Source: UBA5972 sp964588725
GTDB lineage: Bacteria > Pseudomonadota > Alphaproteobacteria > Rhodobacterales > Rhodobacteraceae
NCBI GenBank assembly: GCA_964588725.1
Contig: CAZPQL010000053.1
Span: 1-20,698 of the forward strand
Reading direction: 5' to 3'
DNA length: 20,698 nt
Below are positions 6,925 through 13,946 of the stretch, in pieces. The position numbers were made by a program, and so were the translations under genes. How positions within the stretch are numbered: position 1 is the first letter of the stretch; every line of letters begins with the position of its first letter. The notes below the pieces were generated by a model. The model did no database searches. It was given only the letters and a program-made list of their open reading frames with translations, and was not told the origin of the DNA.

Positions 6925-8946
6925 ATGACCGACAACCCTTTCTTTGCCTCGTGGACTTCGGCCTTTGAAATTCCGCCGTTTGCGCGCATCAGTGACAACG
7001 ATTTTGAACCCGCATTTGAAGCGGCCTTTAAAAAATCGCGCGCAGAAATAAACGCGATTGCTGACGACGCCGCGCCCCCCACATTTGACAATACTATCGG
7101 TGCGCTGGAACGCGCCGACGGTTTGATGGACAAAGTCGCGGGCGTGTTTTTCAACCTGACCGGCAGTAATTCCAATCCCAAACTTGAAGCGCTGCAGCGC
7201 GATTTGTCGCCCAAATTCGCCGCGTTCAATTCCGAAACCATGATGAACGCGGCGTTGTTTGAACGCATCGAGACGCTGCATTCAAGCCTCGACAAAAGCG
7301 AATTTTCGGACGAACAAAAACGTGTGCTGTTTCTTTACCACCGCACGTTCGTGCGTGCAGGGGCGGCCTTAAAGCGTGCCTCCAAAGACCGGCTTGCTGC
7401 GGTGACGAAACGTCTGGCGGTGTTGGGCACGGCGTTTTCGCAAAACCTGTTGGCGGATGAGCGCGACTGGTTCATGGAACTCGGCGATGGTGATCTGGAA
7501 GGTCTGCCGGATTTTCTTTTGGCCGCTGCCAAAGAAGCCGCCAAAGAGCGCGGTCTTACCGGCTACGCGATCACCCTGTCGCGTTCGCTCATAGTGCCTT
7601 TCCTGCAGTTTTCGACCCGTCGCGACCTACGGCAAACCGCTTACGCAGCTTGGGGCAAACGCGGCGCAAACGACGGCAAGACCGACAACAGGGCCATTGT
7701 CTCCGAAACGCTGGCGCTGCGCCAGGAGCGCGCCAAGCTTTTGGGTTTTGACACCTTTTCAGATTTCAAACTGGCCACCGAAATGGCAAAAACACCGGCG
7801 CGCGCCCGCGATTTGCTGATGGCGGTCTGGGAACCGGCCAGGCAGCAGGCCAATCGCGACGCCGGATTTCTGGCCGCGATGATGCAAGACGACGGCATCA
7901 ACGACGATCTGCAGCCGTGGGACTGGCGGTATTATGCGCAAAAACGCCGAGTGGCCGAGCATGACCTGGATGAAGCCGAACTCAAACCGTATTTCCAGCT
8001 AGACAATATGATCAACGCGGCGTTCGACTGCGCCAATCGTCTGTTCGGCCTTTCGTTCAAGCCCTTAGACGTACCACTTTACCACGAAGATGCGCGCGCT
8101 TGGGAAGTCACAAAAGACGGCCAACATCTGGCGGTTTTTATCGGCGATTACTTTGCCCGGTCGTCAAAACGCTCGGGTGCGTGGTGTTCGCGATTTCGCG
8201 GCCAGTCGCGTGTGGACGGCGACGTGCGGCCAATCACCGTCAATGTTTGCAATTTCGCCAAGGCCCCGGCGGGTGAGCCGTGCCTTCTGACCTTTGACGA
8301 TGCGCGCACGTTGTTTCACGAATTTGGCCATGCGCTGCATTCGATGATGTCCGATGTCACCTACCCGATGATCGCCGGTACATCTGTGGCGCGCGACTTT
8401 GTCGAACTGCCCAGCCAGCTTTTCGAGCATTGGCTCGAGGTGCCCGAGGTGCTTGAAAAATATGCTGTCCATGCCAAAACCGGCGACGCCATTCCGGCGG
8501 CATTGCTGGAACGTTTGCTGGCGGCAACCAATTTTGATCAGGGCTTTGCCACGGTGGAATTCACCGCCAGCGCGCTTGTTGATCTGGCGTTCCACGACGG
8601 GCCTGCACCCAAAGACCCCATGGCGAAACAGGCACAGGTGTTGGGCGCGCTGGGCATGCCCGAGGCCATTGCCATGCGCCACGCCACGCCACATTTTGCG
8701 CATGTATTTTCCGGCGACGGTTATTCGTCCGGTTATTATTCCTACATGTGGTCCGAAGTGATGGACGCCGATGCTTTTGCCGCATTTGAAGAGACCGGAG
8801 ACGCCTTTGATCCGGAGACCGCCAAGCGATTGGCAGACAGTATTTATTCTGCCGGGGGATCGCAGGAGGCCGAGGCATTATACACGGCGTTCAGGGGCCG
8901 CCTGCCGGGGGTAGATGCCCTGCTGAAAGGCCGTGGACTAGTGTGA
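6925..8946 (+). CDS. dcp: M3-family zinc metallopeptidase, peptidyl-dipeptidase Dcp-like
   Basis: 673 residues, the full length for Dcp/oligopeptidase A. The zinc site is FHEFGHALH (His465, Glu466, His469), with the third ligand at about Glu494 in RDFVELPSQLFEHW. That block matches Dcp (RDFVE-PSQ-EHW) better than oligopeptidase A (WD-VELPSQ). The C-terminal GYSSGYYSYMWSEVMDADAF is the substrate-binding Tyr/Gly block of the family. It is expected to be cytosolic, removing dipeptides from the C terminus of short peptides in peptide recycling. There is no signal peptide. The ATG at 6925 was chosen; an in-frame TTG at 6889 would add 12 residues without similarity to the family. The ribosome binding site is weak (ACGGGCG). 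It stands alone, followed by a 301-base gap. Confidence 0.9.
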   Translation: MTDNPFFASWTSAFEIPPFARISDNDFEPAFEAAFKKSRAEINAIADDAAPPTFDNTIGALERADGLMDKVAGVFFNLTGSNSNPKLEALQRDLSPKFAAFNSETMMNAALFERIETLHSSLDKSEFSDEQKRVLFLYHRTFVRAGAALKRASKDRLAAVTKRLAVLGTAFSQNLLADERDWFMELGDGDLEGLPDFLLAAAKEAAKERGLTGYAITLSRSLIVPFLQFSTRRDLRQTAYAAWGKRGANDGKTDNRAIVSETLALRQERAKLLGFDTFSDFKLATEMAKTPARARDLLMAVWEPARQQANRDAGFLAAMMQDDGINDDLQPWDWRYYAQKRRVAEHDLDEAELKPYFQLDNMINAAFDCANRLFGLSFKPLDVPLYHEDARAWEVTKDGQHLAVFIGDYFARSSKRSGAWCSRFRGQSRVDGDVRPITVNVCNFAKAPAGEPCLLTFDDARTLFHEFGHALHSMMSDVTYPMIAGTSVARDFVELPSQLFEHWLEVPEVLEKYAVHAKTGDAIPAALLERLLAATNFDQGFATVEFTASALVDLAFHDGPAPKDPMAKQAQVLGALGMPEAIAMRHATPHFAHVFSGDGYSSGYYSYMWSEVMDADAFAAFEETGDAFDPETAKRLADSIYSAGGSQEAEALYTAFRGRLPGVDALLKGRGLV

Positions 8947-9247
8947 CCGCGACACCACGATAGTTTTGATATTCGATCCAAATACCCTGTGCTATCGATA
9001 TTGTTTACGTATTAAAAACAATTGTTTATCGCCAAATTCAGACGTGTTGTAAAATAAGGACAACTGGCAACCAAAAGACCTGAAACTACGCGTACGCCGG
9101 GCAATTTCATTGAGCCCGAAAATATGGGCCGATACGTTGGCTTTGTATCAAGACGGCGCTGGCCAACAGGTCCAAAGAATACCGTCACATATAAAATTGG
9201 GGGAGACGACCAGACACACCGTTGAGGGGAAGTTGATCTTGGTCGCC
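8947..9247. other. 301-base non-coding gap upstream of the autotransporter
   Basis: No coding region is supported here. The first half is AT-rich and holds the TTGTTT/AAACAA repeat cluster at 9001-9027, the likely promoter/operator area. From about 9110 the autotransporter reading frame is open upstream of its signal peptide, but that extension (SPKIWADTLALYQDG...) has no family character and would put the signal peptide 46 residues inside the protein. It is therefore read as a 5' leader of about 200 bases. No terminator for dcp is visible. Confidence 0.5.
9001..9027. promoter_or_regulatory. clustered TTGTTT half-sites with palindrome AAACAATTGTTT
   Basis: Three copies of the same half-site: TTGTTT at 9001-9006, AAACAA at 9016-9021 and TTGTTT at 9022-9027. 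The last two form a perfect 12-base palindrome, and the first two form a 6-base inverted repeat around nine bases. The layout fits alternative hairpins or a multi-dimer operator. The leftmost TTGTTT followed after 18 bases by TTTATC could also be a weak -35/-10 pair, so a bound protein would overlap the promoter. The assignment is inferred. Confidence 0.4.
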
Positions 9248-11044
9248 ATGTTTTACAGATTTATCACCATTTTGTGCGGGCTGATCGTCGGATTGCACAT
9301 CCCACTTGTTGCGCGCGCGGCCGACTACGTGGTCAGCGGCGACACCACGACGACAAATGACGGGCAATTCCTGCTGGACGGCGACACAATTACCGTGAAT
9401 TCCAATGTCAGCGTCGACGTCACCGGCACGACCGGTGCCAGCGCAATTTCGTCCAGTTCTTTTGGCGTCGTTGCCACCAACAACGGAACCTTGCGCGCCG
9501 GCGAATTCGGCACCGGCATTACGCTGTTTACGCGTTCGACGGCATTGAATTTCGGATCGATCGTCACCACCAGCACCGGCAGCTACGGTATCTTCATGAT
9601 CGGCGACGACAATACGGTTTTTTCAACCGGTTCCATCGCGACATCCGGCGACGCGGCGCACGGCATTGTGCTTGATGGCCCGGGCGCGGATGTGACCGTC
9701 ACCGGTACGATAGACGTGACCGGGGTGGGGGCGGTTGGTGTGCAGTTTGGCGGTTTCGGACAGGATTTCGGCGGTAACAATTTCACCACCTCGGGGCGCA
9801 TCACATCGACCAACGGCGACGCATTTCGTTTCGACATTGGTGATGGAACCGTCACGATCAATGCGCCCGCATTTTTCGAAGGCCGCATGGTTCTGGGCGA
9901 TGACATCACCGGCACTTTTAACCTTGGGGCCAGCCAGTCGAACCACTGGGTCTTTGACGGGATCAGCTGGCTGGGCACGCCGACCGTGAACGGAGATGTA
10001 CCTTTTGTGCTTCTGGGCAACACGATTGCCACGGTGGATCCCACGCAATTCGTGGCGTCATACAGCGCGCAGGCGCAGGAAAACGAAGCCGTCAACACGT
10101 TAATCGGCAACCGTCTGGCTCTGTTCAATCACGCCGGTGGTGGCAACGTCACCGCATCGACCAAATACAAATCCGATCCTGTCTTCGCACCGCCAATAGA
10201 GCCACCGGCCAAATCAGCGTTCTGGATCAGCGCCATGGGTCTGGGGGCGCGCCACGCCTCAATGGGCAGTTTTTTGGGTTACGGGCTGGGGTTTGGCGCA
10301 GTGGCCGCCGGTGCGGATAAAGCGTTCAATAATAATCTGTTACTGGGTTTGACCGCCGGGTTCAGTCAAGCCAAGTATGCTACCGGCGCGCGGTTTTCGC
10401 GTTCGCAGGATATTTCCGGTGAGGGCGGATTTTTCGGGTTATATGGCACACGTAACTTTGGCAAAGCCTATTTGAATTTCTCGCTTGTAGCTGGATTTCG
10501 CGGCCACAGCTCCCGAAGGTTCATCAATAACAATCTGGTTGCGGGCGGTATCGACATCGCGGTGGCATCCTACAACAGCCGCTATGTTTCCCCGGCGCTT
10601 ACACTGGGGCGCGCCTATAAAATTGGGTCCAACTTTACCATCACGCCGTCAGCGCGATTGAGCCATGCCTCCACGTGGATCGACGGTTATTCCGAAACCG
10701 GCGCGGCTGCTGCGCTTACGGTTGATGCGCGGCGACTCAACATGATCGAAGCCCGCGCCCAGATCAAGGCGGCGGCGCACTTCAACGGCACAAAGTTAAC
10801 GTCGACTTTGGGCATCCTCGGCCGGTCGTCTTTTGGAGGCGACTCGATCACCGGCACATTGCTGGCGGCGCCGTTGAGTTACGCCACCGGCACGGGCGCT
10901 GACGCCACTGCAGCTTACGCGTCGCTCGGTATTGAACAGCATTTCGCAAGAAATTTTTGGGGCGCTGTGTCAGCTGAAACCGTTGTCGGCCGCGCCGGCA
11001 TTGTGATTGCCAAGGCCAAAGCCTCGCTGACGTTGGATTTCTGA
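9248..11044 (+). CDS. autotransporter (type Va secretion) with short beta-helical passenger
   Basis: 598 residues from the ATG at 9248. A signal peptide covers residues 1-24 (FITILCGLIVGLHIPLVARA, cleavage ARA-AD). The passenger, about residues 25-300, is rich in Gly, Thr, Ser, Asp and Val with degenerate beta-helix repeats (TGSIATSGDAAHGIVLDG, VTVTGTIDVTGVGAVGVQF). A linker with PPIEPPAKS follows. From about 321 to the end lies an autotransporter beta-barrel of about 278 residues, with alternating aromatic strands and a terminal Phe (KASLTLDF). It is predicted to sit in the outer membrane with the passenger outside. I saw no Cys in the mature part, as is common for autotransporters. No protease or adhesin motif is recognisable. 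A TTG at 9239 lies eight bases after GAGGGGA and could be the true start (three more residues). The neighbouring gene converges. Confidence 0.85.
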   Translation: MFYRFITILCGLIVGLHIPLVARAADYVVSGDTTTTNDGQFLLDGDTITVNSNVSVDVTGTTGASAISSSSFGVVATNNGTLRAGEFGTGITLFTRSTALNFGSIVTTSTGSYGIFMIGDDNTVFSTGSIATSGDAAHGIVLDGPGADVTVTGTIDVTGVGAVGVQFGGFGQDFGGNNFTTSGRITSTNGDAFRFDIGDGTVTINAPAFFEGRMVLGDDITGTFNLGASQSNHWVFDGISWLGTPTVNGDVPFVLLGNTIATVDPTQFVASYSAQAQENEAVNTLIGNRLALFNHAGGGNVTASTKYKSDPVFAPPIEPPAKSAFWISAMGLGARHASMGSFLGYGLGFGAVAAGADKAFNNNLLLGLTAGFSQAKYATGARFSRSQDISGEGGFFGLYGTRNFGKAYLNFSLVAGFRGHSSRRFINNNLVAGGIDIAVASYNSRYVSPALTLGRAYKIGSNFTITPSARLSHASTWIDGYSETGAAAALTVDARRLNMIEARAQIKAAAHFNGTKLTSTLGILGRSSFGGDSITGTLLAAPLSYATGTGADATAAYASLGIEQHFARNFWGAVSAETVVGRAGIVIAKAKASLTLDF

Positions 11045-11058
11045 AACCCGCAACTGCA

Positions 11059-11076
11059 CAAAACCCTATGGTTTTG
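11059..11076. terminator. possible bidirectional terminator hairpin between convergent genes
   Basis: CAAAACC (11059-11065) and GGTTTTG (11070-11076) form a perfect 7-base stem with a 4-base loop, between the autotransporter stop and the end of the convergent exported-protein gene, whose stop codon lies in the hairpin. The stem itself is A/T-rich at its base, but no T tract follows on either strand, so termination is plausible rather than shown. Confidence 0.4.
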
Positions 11077-11707
11077 GCGTGACTGCAATCATAAAAATCC
11101 CCGGTACGTTCTCGTTTGGTCTGGTGCTGTAGAACGACAACAGATCCAGCCTGCCGTCGTTATCGCTGTTGTGTTCAAACCGGAGTCGCAGGGCCAGTGT
11201 TTTCTTGCCCTGAGACAGCGCTCTGCTCAATGATGGCGCGAGGTCACAGCCGAATTCGCCGTTTGTGCGCCGCGTCAACACGCAGGCAGCCGCGCCGCGC
11301 GGGGTATTCCACAGACCCGAGGAAAACCTTGGGTAAGTGACGTTATCTACCAGAATACTGCCCAATGAATTCAGTGGTCGACTTCTGATATGGGCGAATT
11401 TCGAAGATAAAACCGCCGTGTTTATCCGAATTCCGGCGGGCAATTTGCTGAGATCAAAGTGCAGGAACATTTGCAGCCCCGCACCCGCCGGAAACCCCGC
11501 ATTCAGATTGTCACCGATAAACAGGCCGACACCCTGACCCTGAAAGGTGGTCGGCGTGTGCCCTTCAAGGTCCTGTCGACCCGCATTTTTCAAAATGATT
11601 GGACCGGCGCTATCCGACGATTGCGCTTGCGCCGGTTCGGGCATACCAAACGCGGCGATAAGCCCGCCGAAAATCGCGCAGAATAATCCGACGTTCGCAT
11701 TTTTCAT
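11066..11707 (-). CDS. secreted DNRLRE-like beta-sandwich protein
   Basis: 213 residues from the ATG at 11707. A signal peptide of about 28 residues (VGLFCAIFGGLIAAFGMPEPAQA, cleavage AQA-QS) sends it to the periplasm or outside. The mature segment FLHFDLSKLPAGIRINTAVLSSKF closely resembles the FDLS-LP-G-x-I-x-x-A-x-L signature of DNRLRE/CBM96-type beta-sandwich domains, which occur in surface and polysaccharide-binding proteins. The stand-alone copy has no attached catalytic domain. Two mature Cys (AACVLT, FGCDLA) could form a disulfide. A longer start at 11752 would place 15 odd residues before the signal peptide and is disfavoured. Function is not assignable; surface or matrix binding is inferred from the fold only. 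It converges with the autotransporter gene, which is also envelope-directed. Confidence 0.72.
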   Translation of the reverse strand: MKNANVGLFCAIFGGLIAAFGMPEPAQAQSSDSAGPIILKNAGRQDLEGHTPTTFQGQGVGLFIGDNLNAGFPAGAGLQMFLHFDLSKLPAGIRINTAVLSSKFAHIRSRPLNSLGSILVDNVTYPRFSSGLWNTPRGAAACVLTRRTNGEFGCDLAPSLSRALSQGKKTLALRLRFEHNSDNDGRLDLLSFYSTRPNENVPGIFMIAVTPKP

Positions 11708-11753
11708 AACCACGCCTAACACATGGCAGTTATGTCCAAAAGGCGGGCTCACG

Positions 11754-11768
11754 ATCTGTTCAACAGAT
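11754..11768. promoter_or_regulatory. 15-base dyad ATCTGTT-C-AACAGAT upstream of the DNRLRE-like gene
   Basis: Perfect 7-base arms around a single central base, 46 bases upstream of the DNRLRE-like start on the minus strand. This size and position suit an operator for a dimeric helix-turn-helix regulator. Read on the plus strand it is followed by TTTT, like a weak terminator, but no plus-strand gene lies upstream to end here, so an operator is the better reading. Confidence 0.4.
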
Positions 11769-11782
11769 TTTAACGTCCGGTC

Positions 11783-11798
11783 TGTCGCTGCGGCGACA
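11783..11798 (-). terminator. hairpin downstream of the SH3 protein gene, possible terminator
   Basis: TGTCGC and GCGACA form a 6-base GC-rich stem with a 4-base loop, about 30 bases past the stop of the SH3 protein gene. No T tract follows on the minus strand, so it would be a weak or factor-dependent terminator at best. Confidence 0.3.
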
Positions 11799-11827
11799 CA
11801 AGTGGTTATTGACGCCGGATCGACGCC

Positions 11828-12358
11828 TCAGTCGCGCAATTCCCCTGCGGCGACTCCCCAAAGTGCGGATTTCAGGACCCAGCCCTTGTAGCCGCCTGCC
11901 TTGATCTTGCACCAGTCGCGCTGGCACGCTCCCAATACTGCGACCACACCCTGTTCGGCGTAGGCGTTGGGTAATGCCGCGGCGTCGGGACGCGACCGCA
12001 TGGCCATATAGTCTTTGATGACGATTACAGTCCGCACACCCGACAACAACGAGTAATGAATCCAGCCGCCTGCGCCGTCGATGTCGCGCACACGTCGCCA
12101 GTGGCCAAACTCAGCCGTGATTTGCAGTGGCATGTTCTGGCGTTTGAACACCCAATCCACGCGCTGCGTCAGACTGGGGCCACGGCGGACATTGCCTTTG
12201 TCGGTCTTCATGGAGACATATCTGGGAACGGGAAGATTTGTGACCGCGCCGCGCACCACGTCCGGCGAGACGGCCTGTTTGCCGGCACATGACGGTACCG
12301 CCCACAACAGGGTCAAAGCCGCCAGAATGCGCACACACCAGTTCGCCAGTTTAGTCAT
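11828..12358 (-). CDS. secreted double bacterial SH3 domain protein (DUF1058/SH3_4 type)
   Basis: 176 residues. The N-terminal hydrophobic stretch (VRILAALTLLWAVPSC) is a signal peptide; the Cys in PSC could suggest a lipoprotein, but Pro at -2 makes it a poor lipobox. Two SH3-like repeats follow. The first is about residues 50-105 (VSMKTDKGNVRRGPSLTQRVDWVF, FGHWRRVRDIDGAGGWIHYSLLSG); the second is about 110-168 (MAMRSRPDAAALPNAYAEQGVVAVLGAC, CKIKAGGYKGWVLKSALWG). Each has the RxGPS/RSRPD start and Gly-Trp-(I/V) end typical of the family. Bacterial SH3 domains often bind cell-wall peptides, but no target is shown here. The ATG has AGGG about five bases upstream. It is divergent from the hydroxyacid dehydrogenase gene, an arrangement I recall as common in Rhodobacterales. 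Confidence 0.87.
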   Translation of the reverse strand: MTKLANWCVRILAALTLLWAVPSCAGKQAVSPDVVRGAVTNLPVPRYVSMKTDKGNVRRGPSLTQRVDWVFKRQNMPLQITAEFGHWRRVRDIDGAGGWIHYSLLSGVRTVIVIKDYMAMRSRPDAAALPNAYAEQGVVAVLGACQRDWCKIKAGGYKGWVLKSALWGVAAGELRD

Positions 12359-12476
12359 GAAGGCCCTGCCCGGTCCTCTGGATATTTTTAGGGTTGCTTT
12401 CAGCGTTTTCGCCTTGCCCCTTTAGCCCTATCTTTGCCACTATGCTTTCAGGATTTCCAGTAAAGGCGTGGGTGCG

Positions 12477-13463
12477 ATGACCGAAAGCAAACTATGTGTT
12501 GTCGTTACGCGACGGTTGCCCGGACCGGTCGAAAAAAGGTTGAAAGAACTTTTCGACGTGCGTTTGAACGAAACCGACGAGCCCCTAAGCCGGGACGCAT
12601 TGGTTGCGGCGATGAAATCCGCCGACGTTCTGGTGCCGACGCTGAACGACACGATCGACCAAAGCCTGTTGTCGCAGGCGGGCAGTCGGCTGCGACTGAT
12701 CGCCAATTACGGGTCGGGGTTCGATCATATCGACGTGCAAACCGCGCGGCAACGCGGCATTCTGGTGTCCAACACGCCGGGTGTTCTGACCGACGATACC
12801 GCCGATATGACGCTGGCATTGATCCTGACGGTGATGCGGCGGTTCCGCGAGGGTTCCAATCTGATGCAATCGGGGGACTGGACCGGCTGGTCGCCCTCGG
12901 CGCTATTGGGCGCGCGGCTGGGCGGCAAACGGCTGGGAATTCTGGGAATGGGACGTATCGGGACGGCGGTGGCGCGGCGGGCCAGGCCTTTTGGCATGGA
13001 AATCCACTACCATAACCGCAAACGCATCCACCCCGACACCGAGGCTGATCTGGAAGCGACCTATTGGCAAAGTCTTGACCAGATGTTGTCACGGGTCGAC
13101 ATCCTGTCGATCAACTGCCCGCACACACCGTCAACCTTTCATCTGCTCAATGCGCGGCGTTTGAAACTGATGAAACCCAGCGCTTTTGTCGTCAACACGT
13201 CGCGTGGCGAGATCATCGACGAAAACGCGTTCACACGCATGCTACGCGCCGGTGAACTGGCGGGCGCGGGGCTGGACGTGTTCGAAAAGGGCCACGAAAT
13301 CAACCCGCGTCTGCGCGGTTTAGACAACGTGATGCTGTTGCCGCACATGGGATCGGCCACCGACGAGGGGCGTCTGGAAATGGGCGAAAAGGTCATCATC
13401 AACATCAAGACCTTCGCCGACGGGCACCGCCCGCCGGATCAGGTGGTTCCGGCGATGTTGTAG
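12477..13463 (+). CDS. D-isomer-specific 2-hydroxyacid dehydrogenase (glyoxylate/hydroxypyruvate reductase-like)
   Basis: 328 residues. The fold has a split substrate domain and a central NAD(P) domain with GMGRIG (157-162). NYGSGFDHID and NTPGVLTDDTADM are the usual active-site loops. The catalytic Arg is Arg243 (NTSRGEIID) and the catalytic His is His290 (LLPHMGSAT), spaced exactly as in archaeal GyaR (241 and 288). Position 272, where GyaR and SerA have the catalytic Glu (DVF-x-x-E-P), is Gly in DVFEKGHEIN. It probably reduces glyoxylate or hydroxypyruvate, or oxidises a D-2-hydroxyacid; the exact substrate and NADH/NADPH choice are open. The ATG at 12477 with AAGG ten bases upstream was preferred over a GTG at 12468, which would sit on the ribosome binding site. 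Confidence 0.88.
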   Translation: MTESKLCVVVTRRLPGPVEKRLKELFDVRLNETDEPLSRDALVAAMKSADVLVPTLNDTIDQSLLSQAGSRLRLIANYGSGFDHIDVQTARQRGILVSNTPGVLTDDTADMTLALILTVMRRFREGSNLMQSGDWTGWSPSALLGARLGGKRLGILGMGRIGTAVARRARPFGMEIHYHNRKRIHPDTEADLEATYWQSLDQMLSRVDILSINCPHTPSTFHLLNARRLKLMKPSAFVVNTSRGEIIDENAFTRMLRAGELAGAGLDVFEKGHEINPRLRGLDNVMLLPHMGSATDEGRLEMGEKVIINIKTFADGHRPPDQVVPAML

Positions 13464-13471
13464 GGGATCGC

Positions 13472-13858
13472 TCAGAATATTCCCTGGGCGATAACCATGA
13501 TGACAAAGGCCGTGACCCAATAGCCGACGTTTACCAGAATGCCGCGCGACGGTACTTTTGCCATATGCGCCCCCGCGTCGTAAAACAGCGTGAACCCAAG
13601 AAGGGCCAGTATGGCAGTTGCCAGTGCGTTGGAAACGGCTGTCACGCCGACGAACCAGCTGACCAGAAACAGGGCAATAACCTGTAAAATCATGGCACGA
13701 ACCGGGACCGAGGCCGCGGTACCGATCTCGACATTATGCGCCTTGGCCCACGTGTTGCCGAAAACCTTTGGTGCGTACCAAATCCAGCCCCAGACAAAAG
13801 CAGCGACCGCCCCTACCAGAACACCTGTCCAGCTTACGCCATTGGTAAGTTCTTCCAT
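13472..13858 (-). CDS. DUF1761-family small membrane protein
   Basis: 128 residues with four hydrophobic segments: about 10-29 (VLVGAVAAFVWGWIWY), 55-72 (ILQVIALFLVSWFVGV), 77-95 (ALATAILALLGFTLFY) and 105-125 (GILVNVGYWVTAFVIMVIAQGI). The N-terminal FVWGWIWYAPKVFGNTWAK is the DUF1761 hallmark (G-x-x-WY-x-P-x-FG-x-x-W). It is an inner membrane protein of unknown role. The ATG at 13858 has GGGGGA about eight bases upstream; a TTG seven codons earlier is less likely. Its end nearly touches the convergent dehydrogenase gene (8 bases). It lies downstream of moeB on the same strand, separated by 88 bases with a hairpin. Confidence 0.85.
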   Translation of the reverse strand: MEELTNGVSWTGVLVGAVAAFVWGWIWYAPKVFGNTWAKAHNVEIGTAASVPVRAMILQVIALFLVSWFVGVTAVSNALATAILALLGFTLFYDAGAHMAKVPSRGILVNVGYWVTAFVIMVIAQGIF

Positions 13859-13883
13859 GATCGTTTTCCCCCGATTCAAATTC

Positions 13884-13899
13884 CCGGCGTGATCGCCGG
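13884..13899 (-). terminator. GC-rich hairpin between moeB and the DUF1761 gene
   Basis: CCGGCG and CGCCGG form a perfect 6-base stem with a 4-base loop, 47 bases past the moeB stop on the minus strand. It is followed by GAATTTGAATC, only a weak U-rich tail. It may end the coaBC-dut-moeB transcript or attenuate read-through into the DUF1761 gene. Confidence 0.4.
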
Positions 13900-13946
13900 A
13901 GTGTCAATCTCATAACCAAAATGTTAATCAAAAGTCAAACTGAACG

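Noticed and set aside
9110..9247. N-terminal extension of the autotransporter by 46 residues
   Set aside because: A normal signal peptide starts at 9248; the extension is non-hydrophobic with no family resemblance. Extended autotransporter signal peptides are about 50 residues, but they carry a specific basic/hydrophobic pattern not seen here.
12468..12476. GTG start for the 2-hydroxyacid dehydrogenase
   Set aside because: It would overlap its own AAGG ribosome binding site; the ATG nine bases later has proper spacing.
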